A stretch of DNA of 32,898 nucleotides from an uncultured Clostridiaceae bacterium. Its GTDB lineage: Bacteria; Bacillota; Clostridia; Clostridiales; Clostridiaceae. How positions within the stretch are numbered: position 1 is the first letter of the stretch; the number at the start of each line of letters is the position of its first letter. Positions 1-8,503 of this stretch are shown here, piece by piece. Made by a program: the position numbers and the translations under genes. The stretch is taken from contig CAMJGD010000028.1 in NCBI GenBank assembly GCA_946405135.1, positions 1 through 32,898 on the forward strand, written 5' to 3'. Under the pieces are notes generated by a model. It did no database searches, was not told where the DNA came from, and saw only the letters and a list, made by a program, of their open reading frames with translations.

Positions 1-63
1 TTTATCATAGGAAGCTGTTATATTTTACAATTTACAGACTTTTTTTCACATGCTCCTTTAATA

Positions 64-747
64 TTAAAGATTTTCTTCCAAACTCTTTAAATCTTTTATC
101 TTTATAGTATTTTTATCATAATCTATTATTCCTTCATCTTTAAGTTTTATCAATTCTCTAGATAAAGAAGGTCTTTGTATACCTAATTTATCCGCCCAAT
201 CTTTTTTTGACATGTTTAGTCTTATAGTTAAGTTATCAGATGAACTGTACTGTAAATACAGATACTCACATATCTTCTGCCTGATAGTTTTTAAAGTCAC
301 TTCTTTAAGTTTAGAGCTAAGAGCCACCGCTTTGTTAGAAATAATTCTTAAAAGCTCATATAAGAAAATGCTATCTTGCTGACATAGATTAGCTACATAA
401 TCCTTTGTTATATGAAGTATGATAGCTTTGCTTTTAGATATAACTGTCATGGGATACATATTTTTATCGCCAAATAGCAGATTTTCTCCAAAGATATCTC
501 CAGATTTTAAATTCGCTACAGTAAGTATCTTTCCATTAGAATCTATTTTTTGTATTTCTACAGTACCTTCTATTATTATACTTAGGTGTTTACATTCCTC
601 TTCTTCCATAAATATTATTTCATCTTTTGGATAATGAGAAACTTTTATGTATTTAGAATTTAGGATAGTCTCTAGATGATCTTTACTAAAACCTTTAAAT
701 AAAGGTAGAGATTTTAATATATCTATATAAATTTTTGTATTTGACAT
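64..747 (-). CDS. Crp/Fnr family transcriptional regulator
   Basis: Probable cytoplasmic DNA-binding regulator of the Crp/Fnr family. The N-terminal part (roughly residues 10-130) has the cyclic-nucleotide-binding beta-barrel pattern, with LPLFKGFS at its start and the glycine turn LKSGDIFGENLLFG. The C-terminal part (about 150-220) is a Crp-type winged helix-turn-helix with recognition region KLGIQRPSLSRELIKLKDEG. There is no N-terminal cysteine cluster, so an Fnr-like [4Fe-4S] sensor is unlikely; the ligand is unknown. I chose the ATG at 747; an upstream GTG at 765 overlaps the AAGGTGG motif that probably serves as ribosome binding site. It is divergent from the DUF445 gene, and a long palindrome lies between them that could be its operator. 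The family is clear; the regulon is not. Confidence 0.88.
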   Translation of the reverse strand: MSNTKIYIDILKSLPLFKGFSKDHLETILNSKYIKVSHYPKDEIIFMEEEECKHLSIIIEGTVEIQKIDSNGKILTVANLKSGDIFGENLLFGDKNMYPMTVISKSKAIILHITKDYVANLCQQDSIFLYELLRIISNKAVALSSKLKEVTLKTIRQKICEYLYLQYSSSDNLTIRLNMSKKDWADKLGIQRPSLSRELIKLKDEGIIDYDKNTIKIKDLKSLEENL

Positions 748-823
748 AATACTAATAAACACCACCTTTTTAGTGTATAGAATATTATACCTATATTATA
801 ATCTAAAATTCATATAAAGCTAA

Positions 824-852
824 ATATTTATTAAATCATATTTAATAAATAT
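824..852. promoter_or_regulatory. Perfect 13-bp inverted repeat in the divergent intergenic region (candidate operator)
   Basis: Arms 824-836 and 840-852 are perfectly complementary around a 3-nt centre. The palindrome sits 4 nt upstream of the -35 box of the DUF445 promoter and upstream of the Crp/Fnr gene. Position and dyad symmetry fit an operator for a dimeric regulator, possibly the divergent Crp/Fnr protein. It is all A/T apart from the centre, so chance is a real alternative. Confidence 0.4.
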
Positions 853-855
853 GAA

Positions 856-884
856 TTGAATTTGTTGCCATAAAATCTTATAAT
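856..884 (+). promoter_or_regulatory. Sigma-A promoter for the DUF445 gene
   Basis: TTGAAT at 856-861, a 17-nt spacer and a perfect TATAAT at 879-884. Transcription would start near 891, about 35 nt before the ATG at 925, which has an AAAGGAAG ribosome binding site. Confidence 0.6.
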
Positions 885-924
885 TAGTTATTGTAAGTCA
901 ATACATAGAGAAAGGAAGAAACAT

Positions 925-2442
925 ATGAAATTTATAATGCCTACCATTATGGGTGCAATTATTGGGTATATAACAAATTGGTTAGCTATAAAAATGCTTT
1001 TTAGACCTTACGAAGAAAAAAGAATTTTAGGTATAAAGTTACCTTTTACTCCAGGTTTAATACCTAAAGAAAAAAGCAGAATAGCTAGAAGTGTAGGAGA
1101 TGCTATAGGTACTCATCTTCTTTCCAAGGAAACCATGGTGGAAGCCTTATGTAGTGAAAAGATGAATGAACATCTAAATACTTGGGTAGATCAAAAGATG
1201 GATGGATTAATAGCCTGCGAAGATTCTCCTATACAAAATATAAATAAGTATTTTAATAAAGAAGTTATTGACTTAAATAATATAAAATCTATATTGAATG
1301 AAAAGATATTTGCGAAGATAAATGAAGAAGAAATTAAAAATCATATAAGCAGTATAATCTTTAATAATTTATGTATTCAGCTTAAAAGTAAGCCTGAAAA
1401 TTTAATGAAGGATTTGGATTTAAATAAATGTATACATATTTTAAAATGTAAGATAGATGATATAAAGTCTTCTGAAGATTTTAATTATGGCTTATCGTTG
1501 ATGGTTAAAAAGAAGATAGATGAATTATCTTCTAGAAGCAATACTTTAGAGGATATACTTCCAGAAAGCTTAAAAGTATATGGAAAGATGTATGTATATG
1601 AGCATAGAAGTGAAATAAGCAGTATAGTTAAAGAGTCTATAAAATCTCCAGAAATGGAATATAAGATTAAGCACGCTATAGCTCAAGGAATAAGCTCTAA
1701 TGTAAATCCACTTGTAGCTATGTTTTTAACTCCAGATAATCTGTACAGTAAATTTATTTCTTTTACCGAAGATTATCTTGATAAGGACAGTAGCCAGAAA
1801 GATTTATGCTCTTTTATAAATGGCATACTGGATAAATTGCTGCAGACTGATATAGGGTATATGATTAATTCTATTTCAGAGAAGGATAAGATGTATATTA
1901 TAAATAGTTTCACATCGTCATTATTGAATAATATTATAGATGATGAAGTGGTAGATAAGTCATTATATCTACTGATTAAAAATATTGAAAATAAAGAATC
2001 TATAGATGAAATAATAAGAACTTTTGATAGCAATTATGAAGAAAAGTTAAAGATATTTATAGATAAAAAATTAGATAAAATACTTTCAGGAGAGGATTTC
2101 AAAAACAGCATAGCATCTTTGATTAGTAAGGTTGTAGACAGCTATGCAAAGAAATCAATGAAAGAACTTTTAAATGGTTATGAAGAAAAGATTAGACTTA
2201 TGACAAAATCTTTTGTGGAAAATATGTATAACAGATTTATTGAAAATGAGGCAGTAGAAATCATTGAAATCTTAAATATTAAGAAAATTGTTGAAGATAA
2301 TATAAATGCTTTTGATGTAGCTTTTGCAGAAAAGATAATATTAGAAATAGCAAGCAAGGAGTTAAGTGCAATAACTTGGTTTGGAGCCTTATTAGGGGGA
2401 TTAATAGGAATATTAACTCCATTAATAAGTCTTATATATTAG
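925..2442 (+). CDS. DUF445 family membrane protein (YheB-like)
   Basis: A 505-residue protein of the DUF445 family. The N-terminus carries the family signature GYITNWLAIKMLFRP followed by the conserved PFTPGLIPKEKSRIA block, and the C-terminus repeats a short hydrophobic segment (ALLGGLIGILTPLISLIY). The long middle is lysine- and glutamate-rich and probably helical, so the protein is most likely anchored at both ends with a large soluble region between. No enzymatic motif is visible and the molecular function of the family is not established. It has its own promoter (856-884) and is followed by a 7-bp hairpin (2464-2481) with no T-tract, so readthrough into tatD is possible. Confidence 0.9.
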   Translation: MKFIMPTIMGAIIGYITNWLAIKMLFRPYEEKRILGIKLPFTPGLIPKEKSRIARSVGDAIGTHLLSKETMVEALCSEKMNEHLNTWVDQKMDGLIACEDSPIQNINKYFNKEVIDLNNIKSILNEKIFAKINEEEIKNHISSIIFNNLCIQLKSKPENLMKDLDLNKCIHILKCKIDDIKSSEDFNYGLSLMVKKKIDELSSRSNTLEDILPESLKVYGKMYVYEHRSEISSIVKESIKSPEMEYKIKHAIAQGISSNVNPLVAMFLTPDNLYSKFISFTEDYLDKDSSQKDLCSFINGILDKLLQTDIGYMINSISEKDKMYIINSFTSSLLNNIIDDEVVDKSLYLLIKNIENKESIDEIIRTFDSNYEEKLKIFIDKKLDKILSGEDFKNSIASLISKVVDSYAKKSMKELLNGYEEKIRLMTKSFVENMYNRFIENEAVEIIEILNIKKIVEDNINAFDVAFAEKIILEIASKELSAITWFGALLGGLIGILTPLISLIY

Positions 2443-2509
2443 TAATATATATTTACATTAAAAATGGTTAGAAATAGCCATAGGTTATTATATTGAATGA
2501 GGTGATTTT

Positions 2510-3295
2510 GTGGAAAATAAAAATTCTTTTTATATATTTGATTCTCATGCCCATTACGATGATGAAGCTTTTGATGAAGACAGGGAAAAGGTAATAGATG
2601 AAATAATAAATCAAGGTGTTATAGGAGTTTTAAACTGTGGTTCTTCCTTAGAAGGAACCTTAAAATCTGCAGAGCTTGCTAATAAGTATGAAATGTTTTA
2701 TGCAGCAATAGGTATACATCCAGAATTTGCAGATATGGTAGATGAAAATGTGGTAAATAAATTAAAAGAGCTTTCCAAAAATAAAAAAGTAAGGGCTATA
2801 GGAGAGATTGGTTTAGACTATTACTATGAAGAAAATCCTCCCAGAGAAATACAAAAAAAAGCTTTTAGAATACAGATGGAACTAGCAAAAGAGTTAGAAC
2901 TTCCAGTGGTTATACATGATAGAGATGCTCATAAGGATACATTAGATATAATAAAAGAGTTTCCGGAGGTAAAGGGAGTAGTACACTGCTTTTCTGGCAG
3001 TGTGGAATTTGCTAGGGAATGTATAAAGCAAGGATATTATATAGGTTTTACAGGAGTAGTTACCTTTAAAAATTCTAAAAAAATAGTAGAGGTAGCTAAA
3101 GATATACCGTTAGATAGAATTTTAGTAGAAACAGATTGTCCTTATATGGCTCCATCACCGTTTAGAGGAAAGAGAAATCAATCTGATTACATAAAACATA
3201 TAATAAATAAAATAGCTGAAATAAAAGGTATTTCACCAGAAGAAGTTAGCCGAAAAACCATAGAAAATATAAAACACTTGCTAAAAGTTAAATAA
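2510..3295 (+). CDS. tatD: TatD family hydrolase (metal-dependent DNase)
   Basis: A 261-residue TatD-family TIM-barrel metallohydrolase, by family knowledge a deoxyribonuclease acting on 3' ends and linked to DNA repair. Visible metal ligands are the N-terminal DSHAHYD (HxH), the glutamate in RAIGEIGLDYYY, the histidine in LPVVIHDRDA, the histidine in VVHCFSGS and the aspartate in LVETDCPYMAP. Its length is normal for the family. The start is a GTG at 2510 with GAGGTGA just upstream. In many Firmicutes tatD lies upstream of yabE, rnmV and ksgA, and that order is kept here. Confidence 0.95.
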   Translation: MENKNSFYIFDSHAHYDDEAFDEDREKVIDEIINQGVIGVLNCGSSLEGTLKSAELANKYEMFYAAIGIHPEFADMVDENVVNKLKELSKNKKVRAIGEIGLDYYYEENPPREIQKKAFRIQMELAKELELPVVIHDRDAHKDTLDIIKEFPEVKGVVHCFSGSVEFARECIKQGYYIGFTGVVTFKNSKKIVEVAKDIPLDRILVETDCPYMAPSPFRGKRNQSDYIKHIINKIAEIKGISPEEVSRKTIENIKHLLKVK

Positions 3296-3359
3296 TGGTA
3301 TAATATAGAAATATATTATTATATTTCAAAAAAAGGAAAAAATAAGTTTAAAAAAATTA

Positions 3360-3509
3360 AAATGGGCATATAATAAAATATAGGGTAAATAAATGCCCAT
3401 TTGCCCTCTGAAAAAAGCCTTAAATAAGAGACTGTAAGCCATGGTATATAAGCAATTATCCATTTTATTATAGATTTTATTAGCTGTACTGATACAGTCT
3501 AAATTAAGG
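3360..3509 (+). other. Structured intergenic region upstream of the YabE-like gene
   Basis: The tatD to 3D-protein gap holds several stems. AAATGGGCAT (3360-3369) pairs perfectly with 3393-3402. An overlapping, mutually exclusive stem joins 3382-3390 to 3399-3407. Further on, AGACTGTA (3429-3436) pairs with 3493-3500 inside a 6-bp outer stem (3418-3423 with 3504-3509). None has a plus-strand T-tract. It matches no riboswitch I recognise; it could be a processed 3' UTR of tatD or a small RNA. Confidence 0.35.
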
Positions 3510-3523
3510 TAAAGAGCATAAAT

Positions 3524-3552
3524 TTGACAAGCTTCGTCAATAATATTATAAT
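3524..3552 (+). promoter_or_regulatory. Consensus sigma-A promoter of the YabE-like gene
   Basis: TTGACA at 3524-3529, exactly 17 nt, then TATAAT at 3547-3552: a full consensus promoter. The -35 box lies inside a short dyad (TTGAC 3524-3528 with GTCAA 3536-3540). A second dyad brackets the promoter (AAGAGCA 3512-3518 with TGCTCTT 3561-3567, extendable to 9 bp). Start of transcription is expected near 3559. The dyads suggest a repressor site holding down an otherwise very strong promoter. Confidence 0.7.
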
Positions 3553-3587
3553 CTTGAATGTGCTCTTGCCAGAGGGAGGTAATTCAT

Positions 3588-4610
3588 ATGTTTGAAAGAT
3601 TGAAAAGTAATTTAAAGAGTTATTTTTCAAACGGTCCAAAGGCAGCATTTATATTATCACTTGTGATAATTTGTTTGTTGATTACCATTTTTAGCATGAG
3701 AAAGACACTAACAGTTGTTATAGACGGAAAAGAATCTAAAATAATAACATATAAAGGGACCGTTCAAGGGGCTTTACATGACAATAATATTTTATTATGT
3801 CAAAAAGATAGGTTGGAGCCCAGCATAGACAGCAAAGTTAAAAACAACGATAGGATATTTATTAAGAGAGCTGTCAATGTAGAAGTAGCTGTAGATGGGC
3901 AAAACTTAAAAGTCCTAACTACGGAGAATGATGTTTCAGCTATGCTTGAGAAGGAAGGAATCAAGCTAAATGCTGAAGACAAAATTTCCCCAGAAGTAAA
4001 TTCTCCTATAAAAGAAGGATTAAAGGTTGCTATAACTAGAGTAGAATCTAAGGTTTTAACTGAAAAGGCACCTATAGATTATTCTACTGTAGTTAAAAAG
4101 GACGACACATTGGCAAATAGTGTTAAAAAAGTTGCCCAAGAAGGGCAAAAAGGAGAAAAATTAATTTCCACTAGAGTTGTTTATGAAAATGGAAAAGAAA
4201 TTTCAAGAAAAGTAATAAGCGAAAAAGTGGTAAAAGCACCTGTTCAGCAGGTAATTCTCCAAGGAACCTTAGGAGTTTTAAATGTATCTAGAGGTTCTGC
4301 CAGCGATGTTCTTTATTCCAAATCAATAAGAGTTAAAGCAACAGCTTATTATGATAGTGGAAGAAATGGTAATGCTTACACGGCTTCTGGCACAAAGACT
4401 AGAAGAAATCCTAAGGGCTATAGTAGTATAGCTGTAGATCCTAGAGTAGTTCCTTTGGGAACGAAGGTTTATGTAGAAGGATATGGGTATGCCATTGCAG
4501 AGGATACTGGTGGAGCAATAAAAGGAAACACCATAGATGTGTTTTTTGATTCGGCAAGAGAAACTTATAACTGGGGAGTTAAGTATGTAAATCTATACAT
4601 TCTTAAGTAG
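3588..4610 (+). CDS. yabE: YabE-like protein: DUF348, G5 and 3D domains (cell-wall protein)
   Basis: A 340-residue cell-surface protein. It starts with a short basic segment and one membrane-spanning helix (AAFILSLVIICLLITIF, about residues 19-37). Two DUF348 (ubiquitin-like) repeats follow (about 40-150, seen in VVIDGKESKIITYKGTV and VAVDGQNLKVLTTENDV), then a G5-like region (about 150-230) and a C-terminal 3D domain with its aspartates (KATAYYDSGRNG, SIAVDPRVVPLGTKVYVEGYG, AIAEDTGG, TIDVFFDS). This is the YabE/Rpf-like layout of Firmicutes, inferred to act on or bind peptidoglycan. The start is the ATG at 3588 behind AGAGGGAGGT; a possible start at 3558 overlaps the predicted transcription start. 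Downstream are a terminator and rnmV. Confidence 0.9.
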   Translation: MFERLKSNLKSYFSNGPKAAFILSLVIICLLITIFSMRKTLTVVIDGKESKIITYKGTVQGALHDNNILLCQKDRLEPSIDSKVKNNDRIFIKRAVNVEVAVDGQNLKVLTTENDVSAMLEKEGIKLNAEDKISPEVNSPIKEGLKVAITRVESKVLTEKAPIDYSTVVKKDDTLANSVKKVAQEGQKGEKLISTRVVYENGKEISRKVISEKVVKAPVQQVILQGTLGVLNVSRGSASDVLYSKSIRVKATAYYDSGRNGNAYTASGTKTRRNPKGYSSIAVDPRVVPLGTKVYVEGYGYAIAEDTGGAIKGNTIDVFFDSARETYNWGVKYVNLYILK

Positions 4611-4639
4611 AATAGAGGTCACTAAAAGTGACCTCTATT
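4611..4639 (+). terminator. Terminator hairpin after the YabE-like gene
   Basis: A perfect 13-bp stem (4611-4623 with 4627-4639) and 3-nt loop begin immediately after the stop codon. The T-tract is weak, so termination may be partial. Confidence 0.65.
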
Positions 4640-4732
4640 GCTTTGTATAAATTAAATTATTGACATTACCAATGTATTGCATTTTAATTTAAATATATGG
4701 ACTTAATTGCTATTTGAAAGGAAGTATAAAAA

Positions 4733-5269
4733 TTGATAAAAGAAGTTATAGTAGTAGAAGGAAGAGATGATATTACTGCTGTTAAAAGAGCAGTAGATGC
4801 AGAAGTTATAGCTGTAGGCGGTTTTGGAATAAATGGCAAGGTTATAAGTAAAATAAAAGAAGCTCAAGAGAGGCAAGGAGTAATTGTACTTACAGATCCA
4901 GATTTTGCAGGGGAAAAGATAAGAAAGATAATAGCTAAAAGGGTGTCTGGTATAAAGCATGCTTATATTTCTCAAAAAGAAGGCATGAAGGATGGAGATA
5001 TAGGTGTGGAAAATGCCAGTCCAGAAACTATCATTAGGGCACTTGAAAATGCAAAGTGTAACTTAAAAGAAAAGAGAGAAGAATTTAATATGAAGGATTT
5101 AATGGATCATGGGCTAGTAGGCTGTAAAGAATCAAAGGAAAGAAGAGACAGTATTGGAAGAGAACTTGGCATAGGTTACTGTAATGGTAATCAATTTTTA
5201 TCTAGGTTAAACAACTATGGTATAACTAGAGAAGAATTTATAAAAGCTGTTAACAAAATCATAGAATAA
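4733..5269 (+). CDS. rnmV: Ribonuclease M5
   Basis: A 178-residue Toprim-fold endonuclease that, by family knowledge, matures 5S rRNA by cutting a double-stranded precursor with help from ribosomal protein L18. Visible Toprim motifs are the N-terminal [11 protein letters not shown] (catalytic glutamate) and the DPD-type motif [14 protein letters not shown], followed by the M5-specific [11 protein letters not shown]. The start is a TTG at 4733 with GAAAGGAAG upstream; no better in-frame start precedes it. It lies 22 nt before rsmA, and the pair form an rRNA-maturation operon as in many Firmicutes. Confidence 0.95.
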   Translation: MIKEVIVVEGRDDITAVKRAVDAEVIAVGGFGINGKVISKIKEAQERQGVIVLTDPDFAGEKIRKIIAKRVSGIKHAYISQKEGMKDGDIGVENASPETIIRALENAKCNLKEKREEFNMKDLMDHGLVGCKESKERRDSIGRELGIGYCNGNQFLSRLNNYGITREEFIKAVNKIIE

Positions 5270-5291
5270 TAAAGATAGAAAGGAAAATCCT

Positions 5292-6146
5292 ATGGAACAT
5301 TTTAATACTAAGGATATTGTTGAAAAGTACAAATTTAAGTTTAGTAAAAGTCTGGGACAAAATTTTCTTATAGACCAATCGGTGTTAGAAGATATTGTGC
5401 AGGGAGCAGATGTATCTGAAGAAGACTTTATCATAGAAATAGGTCCTGGAGTAGGTACCTTAACTAGAGAGCTTCTTAAAAAAGCAAAGGCAGTATGCTC
5501 TATAGAGTTAGATTCTGACCTTATTCCCATATTAGAAGAAGAATTAAAGGATTTTAATAATTTTAACTTAATACATAAAGATGCATTGAAGGTAGATTTT
5601 AATGAAATAATAGGGGAAGAAAAAAGTGTAAAACTTGTGGCAAACCTTCCTTATTATGTAACCACGCCAATAATAGCTAAATTACTCAATGAAGGGTATA
5701 AATTTAAATCTTTAACTATAATGATACAAAAAGAAGTAGCAGAAAGAATAAATGCAAAGCCTGATTGTAAAGAATTTGGAGCCTTATCAGTGTTAGTTCA
5801 ATATTATTGTGATACCCATATAGTAAGAAAGGTTTCACCAGCTTCCTTTGTTCCTAGACCCAAGGTAGAATCTATAGTAATAAGGCTGGATAAACTATCT
5901 GAACCTAGAGTTAAGGTAAAAGATGAAAATCTATTTTTTAAAATTGTAAGAGAGTCCTTTAATATGAGAAGAAAGACTTTATCAAATTCTATTAAAAATA
6001 TTGGACTTGATAAAGAAAAATTGAATAAAGCTTTTGCAAAAAGTAATATAGATCCTAAAAGAAGAGGGGAAACTTTGTCTATTGATGAGTTTGCTAAGCT
6101 TTCAGATAATATATATGACTTAATTAGTTCACAAGATAATCTCTAA
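5292..6146 (+). CDS. rsmA: 16S rRNA (adenine1518-N6/adenine1519-N6)-dimethyltransferase
   Basis: KsgA/RsmA, the S-adenosylmethionine-dependent enzyme that dimethylates two adjacent adenines in the 3' terminal loop of 16S rRNA during small-subunit assembly. Visible motifs are the N-terminal [11 protein letters not shown], motif [15 protein letters not shown], the acidic motif [10 protein letters not shown], and catalytic motif [12 protein letters not shown]. The C-terminal small domain has the expected [10 protein letters not shown] and RRKTLSNS blocks. The 284-residue length is typical. The ATG start has an AAAGGA site. A terminator overlaps the stop codon. Confidence 0.97.
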   Translation: MEHFNTKDIVEKYKFKFSKSLGQNFLIDQSVLEDIVQGADVSEEDFIIEIGPGVGTLTRELLKKAKAVCSIELDSDLIPILEEELKDFNNFNLIHKDALKVDFNEIIGEEKSVKLVANLPYYVTTPIIAKLLNEGYKFKSLTIMIQKEVAERINAKPDCKEFGALSVLVQYYCDTHIVRKVSPASFVPRPKVESIVIRLDKLSEPRVKVKDENLFFKIVRESFNMRRKTLSNSIKNIGLDKEKLNKAFAKSNIDPKRRGETLSIDEFAKLSDNIYDLISSQDNL

Positions 6147-6163
6147 ATAGGGATTATTTTTTT
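6138..6163 (+). terminator. Intrinsic terminator overlapping the rsmA stop codon
   Basis: A 6-bp stem (6138-6143 with 6150-6155) followed by seven T (6157-6163). The rsmA TAA lies in the loop. Confidence 0.75.
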
Positions 6164-6233
6164 GATTGAGTTCACTTTTGCAAAATACCCTCATATACTA
6201 TATTGAATAAATATAGTACGGGGGGATAATTGA

Positions 6234-7664
6234 TTGGCACATAAAAAGTCGTATAGTAGATATTTTATAATATTGCAGGAAGATGAAAAAGGTTTTGCAA
6301 TGTCTCAGGACAAACAACCTTCTGGATATACAAAGATTGAAATAAAAAATGATAGATGCAAAATATCTTATTATGTTCAGAATATAAAAAGAGATAAAGA
6401 TCCTTTTTATATGATACTTATATGCAATAAGAGGGATGAAAAAAAGCTTGTAAATATAGGTATATTGAACATAGATGATAACGGAAGAGCAGATGTGTCC
6501 TATGAGTTTGATGTAAATAACATAGGAGGTACAGGAATATCTGCAGAAAAGATTGGTGGTGCCGCCATAGTAAAAAAGGTAGGTGAAAATATAGTTTCAC
6601 CTATGAGAGGTTTTAGCAGCACAGATACACCTGGGGATTGGAGAACCTATCCATTTTCTGATATAGTGGAGAAGAGAGAAGAGCTAGAAAAAGAGGAAAT
6701 TAAACCAGAGGAAAATAAGAATGAAAGTATAATGGCACAGACTGAAACAGAGGATAAGATTATAAACAGAGAAGAAAATAAAGATGAAGGTATTAAAAAA
6801 GTGGAAAAGAAAGAAAAAACTGATGAAAAGTTAAAGAATGAAGAAAATATAAAAATAGAATTAGAAATAAGTGAGAAGAAATTAAATACTAAGGGGGAAA
6901 TAGCTTCTTTAGAAAAAGATTATATAAGACAGTTAGAGAAAGACAAAAATGCTATAGAAAATAATATATTTGATGTCTATGAGAAAAAAATAGAAGGAGA
7001 AAAGATAGTCACTAAAGATGATCAGACTCTATCAAATGAAGAAGATAAAGGTAAAGAAGTGGAAACCTTAGCTAAGACCATTGAAGATATAGCTAAAGTT
7101 TCTGAAGAAAAAATTGATACAGGCAAATGTGAGACTAAAGAAGAACCCATAGAGAGGGTCCAAGCAGATGAACCTCTAGATCAATACAGTGATCATATTG
7201 AACAAATTAGAGATAAAAAAGATGAACATAAAAATTATCCTATAGGGACAGTAGGAGAATTTTTCTTGAGTGTAGCGGAAGGATTTGAAGAAATAGAATT
7301 AGACTGTCCTGAAATAAAGAAATGCAGATGGTATAAAGTACCCATAAGTGATATGGATGTAATGTGTAATGTATCTAACTACAATAAATATACCATCGTT
7401 TATTATCCTATGATAAATTATTACCCTTATATAAAAAAGTATGGGCATTATAGCATAGGATATAAATGTGATAAAGAAGGTAAGATGAAATATATAGTAT
7501 ATGCTATACCAGGGACTAAAAGCAAGTTTGAACAGCCTTATGGCGGTAAATCAGGTTTTGTAACTTGGGTACCTTCAAAATTTAAAAAAGGTAATATAGA
7601 GTATGGTTATTGGCTTATGTTCTATGACTTTAGGAATTCCGTAGTAGTTGTACCTATGAGGTGA
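6234..7664 (+). CDS. Clostridial conserved protein with long K/E-rich linker
   Basis: A 476-residue protein without signal peptide or membrane helix, in three parts. Residues 1-145 form a compact N-terminal domain beginning AHKKSYSRYFIILQEDEKGF. Residues about 145-325 are extremely rich in lysine and glutamate, probably disordered or coiled coil. The C-terminal 150 residues form an aromatic-rich domain with many tyrosines (for example YYPMINYYPYIKKYG) ending in GYWLMFYDFRNSVVVVPMR. I recall similar proteins in Clostridium species but know of no demonstrated function; a role in spore assembly or at the envelope is speculation. Start: TTG at 6234 after a GGGGGGA ribosome binding site. It has its own unit between the rsmA terminator and the hairpin at 7675. 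Confidence 0.75.
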   Translation: MAHKKSYSRYFIILQEDEKGFAMSQDKQPSGYTKIEIKNDRCKISYYVQNIKRDKDPFYMILICNKRDEKKLVNIGILNIDDNGRADVSYEFDVNNIGGTGISAEKIGGAAIVKKVGENIVSPMRGFSSTDTPGDWRTYPFSDIVEKREELEKEEIKPEENKNESIMAQTETEDKIINREENKDEGIKKVEKKEKTDEKLKNEENIKIELEISEKKLNTKGEIASLEKDYIRQLEKDKNAIENNIFDVYEKKIEGEKIVTKDDQTLSNEEDKGKEVETLAKTIEDIAKVSEEKIDTGKCETKEEPIERVQADEPLDQYSDHIEQIRDKKDEHKNYPIGTVGEFFLSVAEGFEEIELDCPEIKKCRWYKVPISDMDVMCNVSNYNKYTIVYYPMINYYPYIKKYGHYSIGYKCDKEGKMKYIVYAIPGTKSKFEQPYGGKSGFVTWVPSKFKKGNIEYGYWLMFYDFRNSVVVVPMR

Positions 7665-7674
7665 TTTATTTATT

Positions 7675-7730
7675 ATGCACATCAATATACTTCTATAATG
7701 TTTAGAAGTGTATGAATGTGCATTTATTTT
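7675..7730 (+). terminator. Two-tier intrinsic terminator
   Basis: An outer stem ATGCACAT/ATGTGCAT (7675-7682 with 7716-7723) encloses a 10-bp inner stem (7685-7694 with 7704-7713). A T-rich run follows at 7723-7731. Confidence 0.75.
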
Positions 7731-7811
7731 ATTCATAGTAATAAATTTTAAGCTTCCTTAATATATTTTAAAGAGGATAGACAAGTTTTCAGAAAAAAGG
7801 AAGTGAAAAAT

Positions 7812-8402
7812 TTGAAAGTTATAATATTAAATAGGAAAAGAATTGGAGTTACATTGATTATAATAGGACTTATGGTTATACTATTTGCTTCTGAAAAAAT
7901 TTTTGATGAAAGGTTAAAACATACTACCCTTATAAACAGTGATATAGAAAATTTAAAAACATATTCTGCTTTAGAAGGAAGGATAATCTATAGGTTACCT
8001 GAAAATTGGGAAAGTCATACTAAGGATTTTCATAGCAAAGAAATATTATATCATAACGATTTTAATTCTGAAGATATGAAAATAAGTGGGTTTATACAAG
8101 TTTGGAATTACAAGCAAGAGCTTAAAGAGTTTTTAGAAAAAAGCAAAGAGATTTCTTTAAAAGAAAATAAGGTGGAAAACTATAAAATGGAACCCATAAA
8201 GATAAGTGGGCATGAGGGATATGTTATAAATTATAAAATGACAACTTCCCCGGGCATAAAATATGTAGCCTACGAATATTTTTTAAGAAATAAAGACGAG
8301 TTTATTAGATTTTCTTTTTTTGTTAAAGAAGAATATTATAAAGAAAATATGACAGTAATATTTGAAAGTTTAGTATCTACATTAAAAGTTATTAGGAATT
8401 AA
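7812..8402 (+). CDS. Small membrane-anchored protein of unknown function
   Basis: A protein of about 196 residues with one N-terminal membrane helix (IGVTLIIIGLMVILFAS, roughly residues 11-28) and a soluble extracytoplasmic domain. The domain has alternating strands and helices (IIYRLPENWES, GFIQVWNYKQELKEFLEKSKE, GHEGYVINYKMT) and resembles the PsbP/DUF1795-like folds sometimes seen in anchored clostridial proteins; that resemblance is weak. The start is probably the TTG at 7812, which is well spaced from AAAAAGGAAG; a GTG at 7803 overlaps that site. It is a single-gene unit between terminators at 7675 and 8458. Function is unknown. Confidence 0.7.
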   Translation: MKVIILNRKRIGVTLIIIGLMVILFASEKIFDERLKHTTLINSDIENLKTYSALEGRIIYRLPENWESHTKDFHSKEILYHNDFNSEDMKISGFIQVWNYKQELKEFLEKSKEISLKENKVENYKMEPIKISGHEGYVINYKMTTSPGIKYVAYEYFLRNKDEFIRFSFFVKEEYYKENMTVIFESLVSTLKVIRN

Positions 8403-8457
8403 AAATTAATTTGATTTAATTCTATTAAAGTATTATAATTTTAATAAAAAGAATAGA

Positions 8458-8483
8458 AAGAGAAGCTACAAGCTTCTCTTTTT
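8458..8483 (+). terminator. Intrinsic terminator between the anchored protein and lgt
   Basis: A 10-bp stem (8458-8467 with 8471-8480), ACA loop, and a run of five T at 8479-8483. Confidence 0.85.
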
Positions 8484-8503
8484 ATATATAATAGGAGGAA
8501 AAA

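Noticed and set aside
3360..3407. Hairpin after tatD as an intrinsic terminator
   Set aside because: On the plus strand no T-run follows the stem; the T-rich side is on the minus strand, where there is no gene to end.
3411..3590. c-di-AMP (ydaO/yuaA) riboswitch upstream of the cell-wall gene
   Set aside because: The conserved ydaO core motifs are absent, and the consensus promoter lies at the downstream end of the region, leaving too short a leader.
4703..4975. Minus-strand 90-codon frame opposite rnmV
   Set aside because: It is a shadow of the well-supported rnmV frame, with low-complexity Y/F/S content and no ribosome binding site or family signal.
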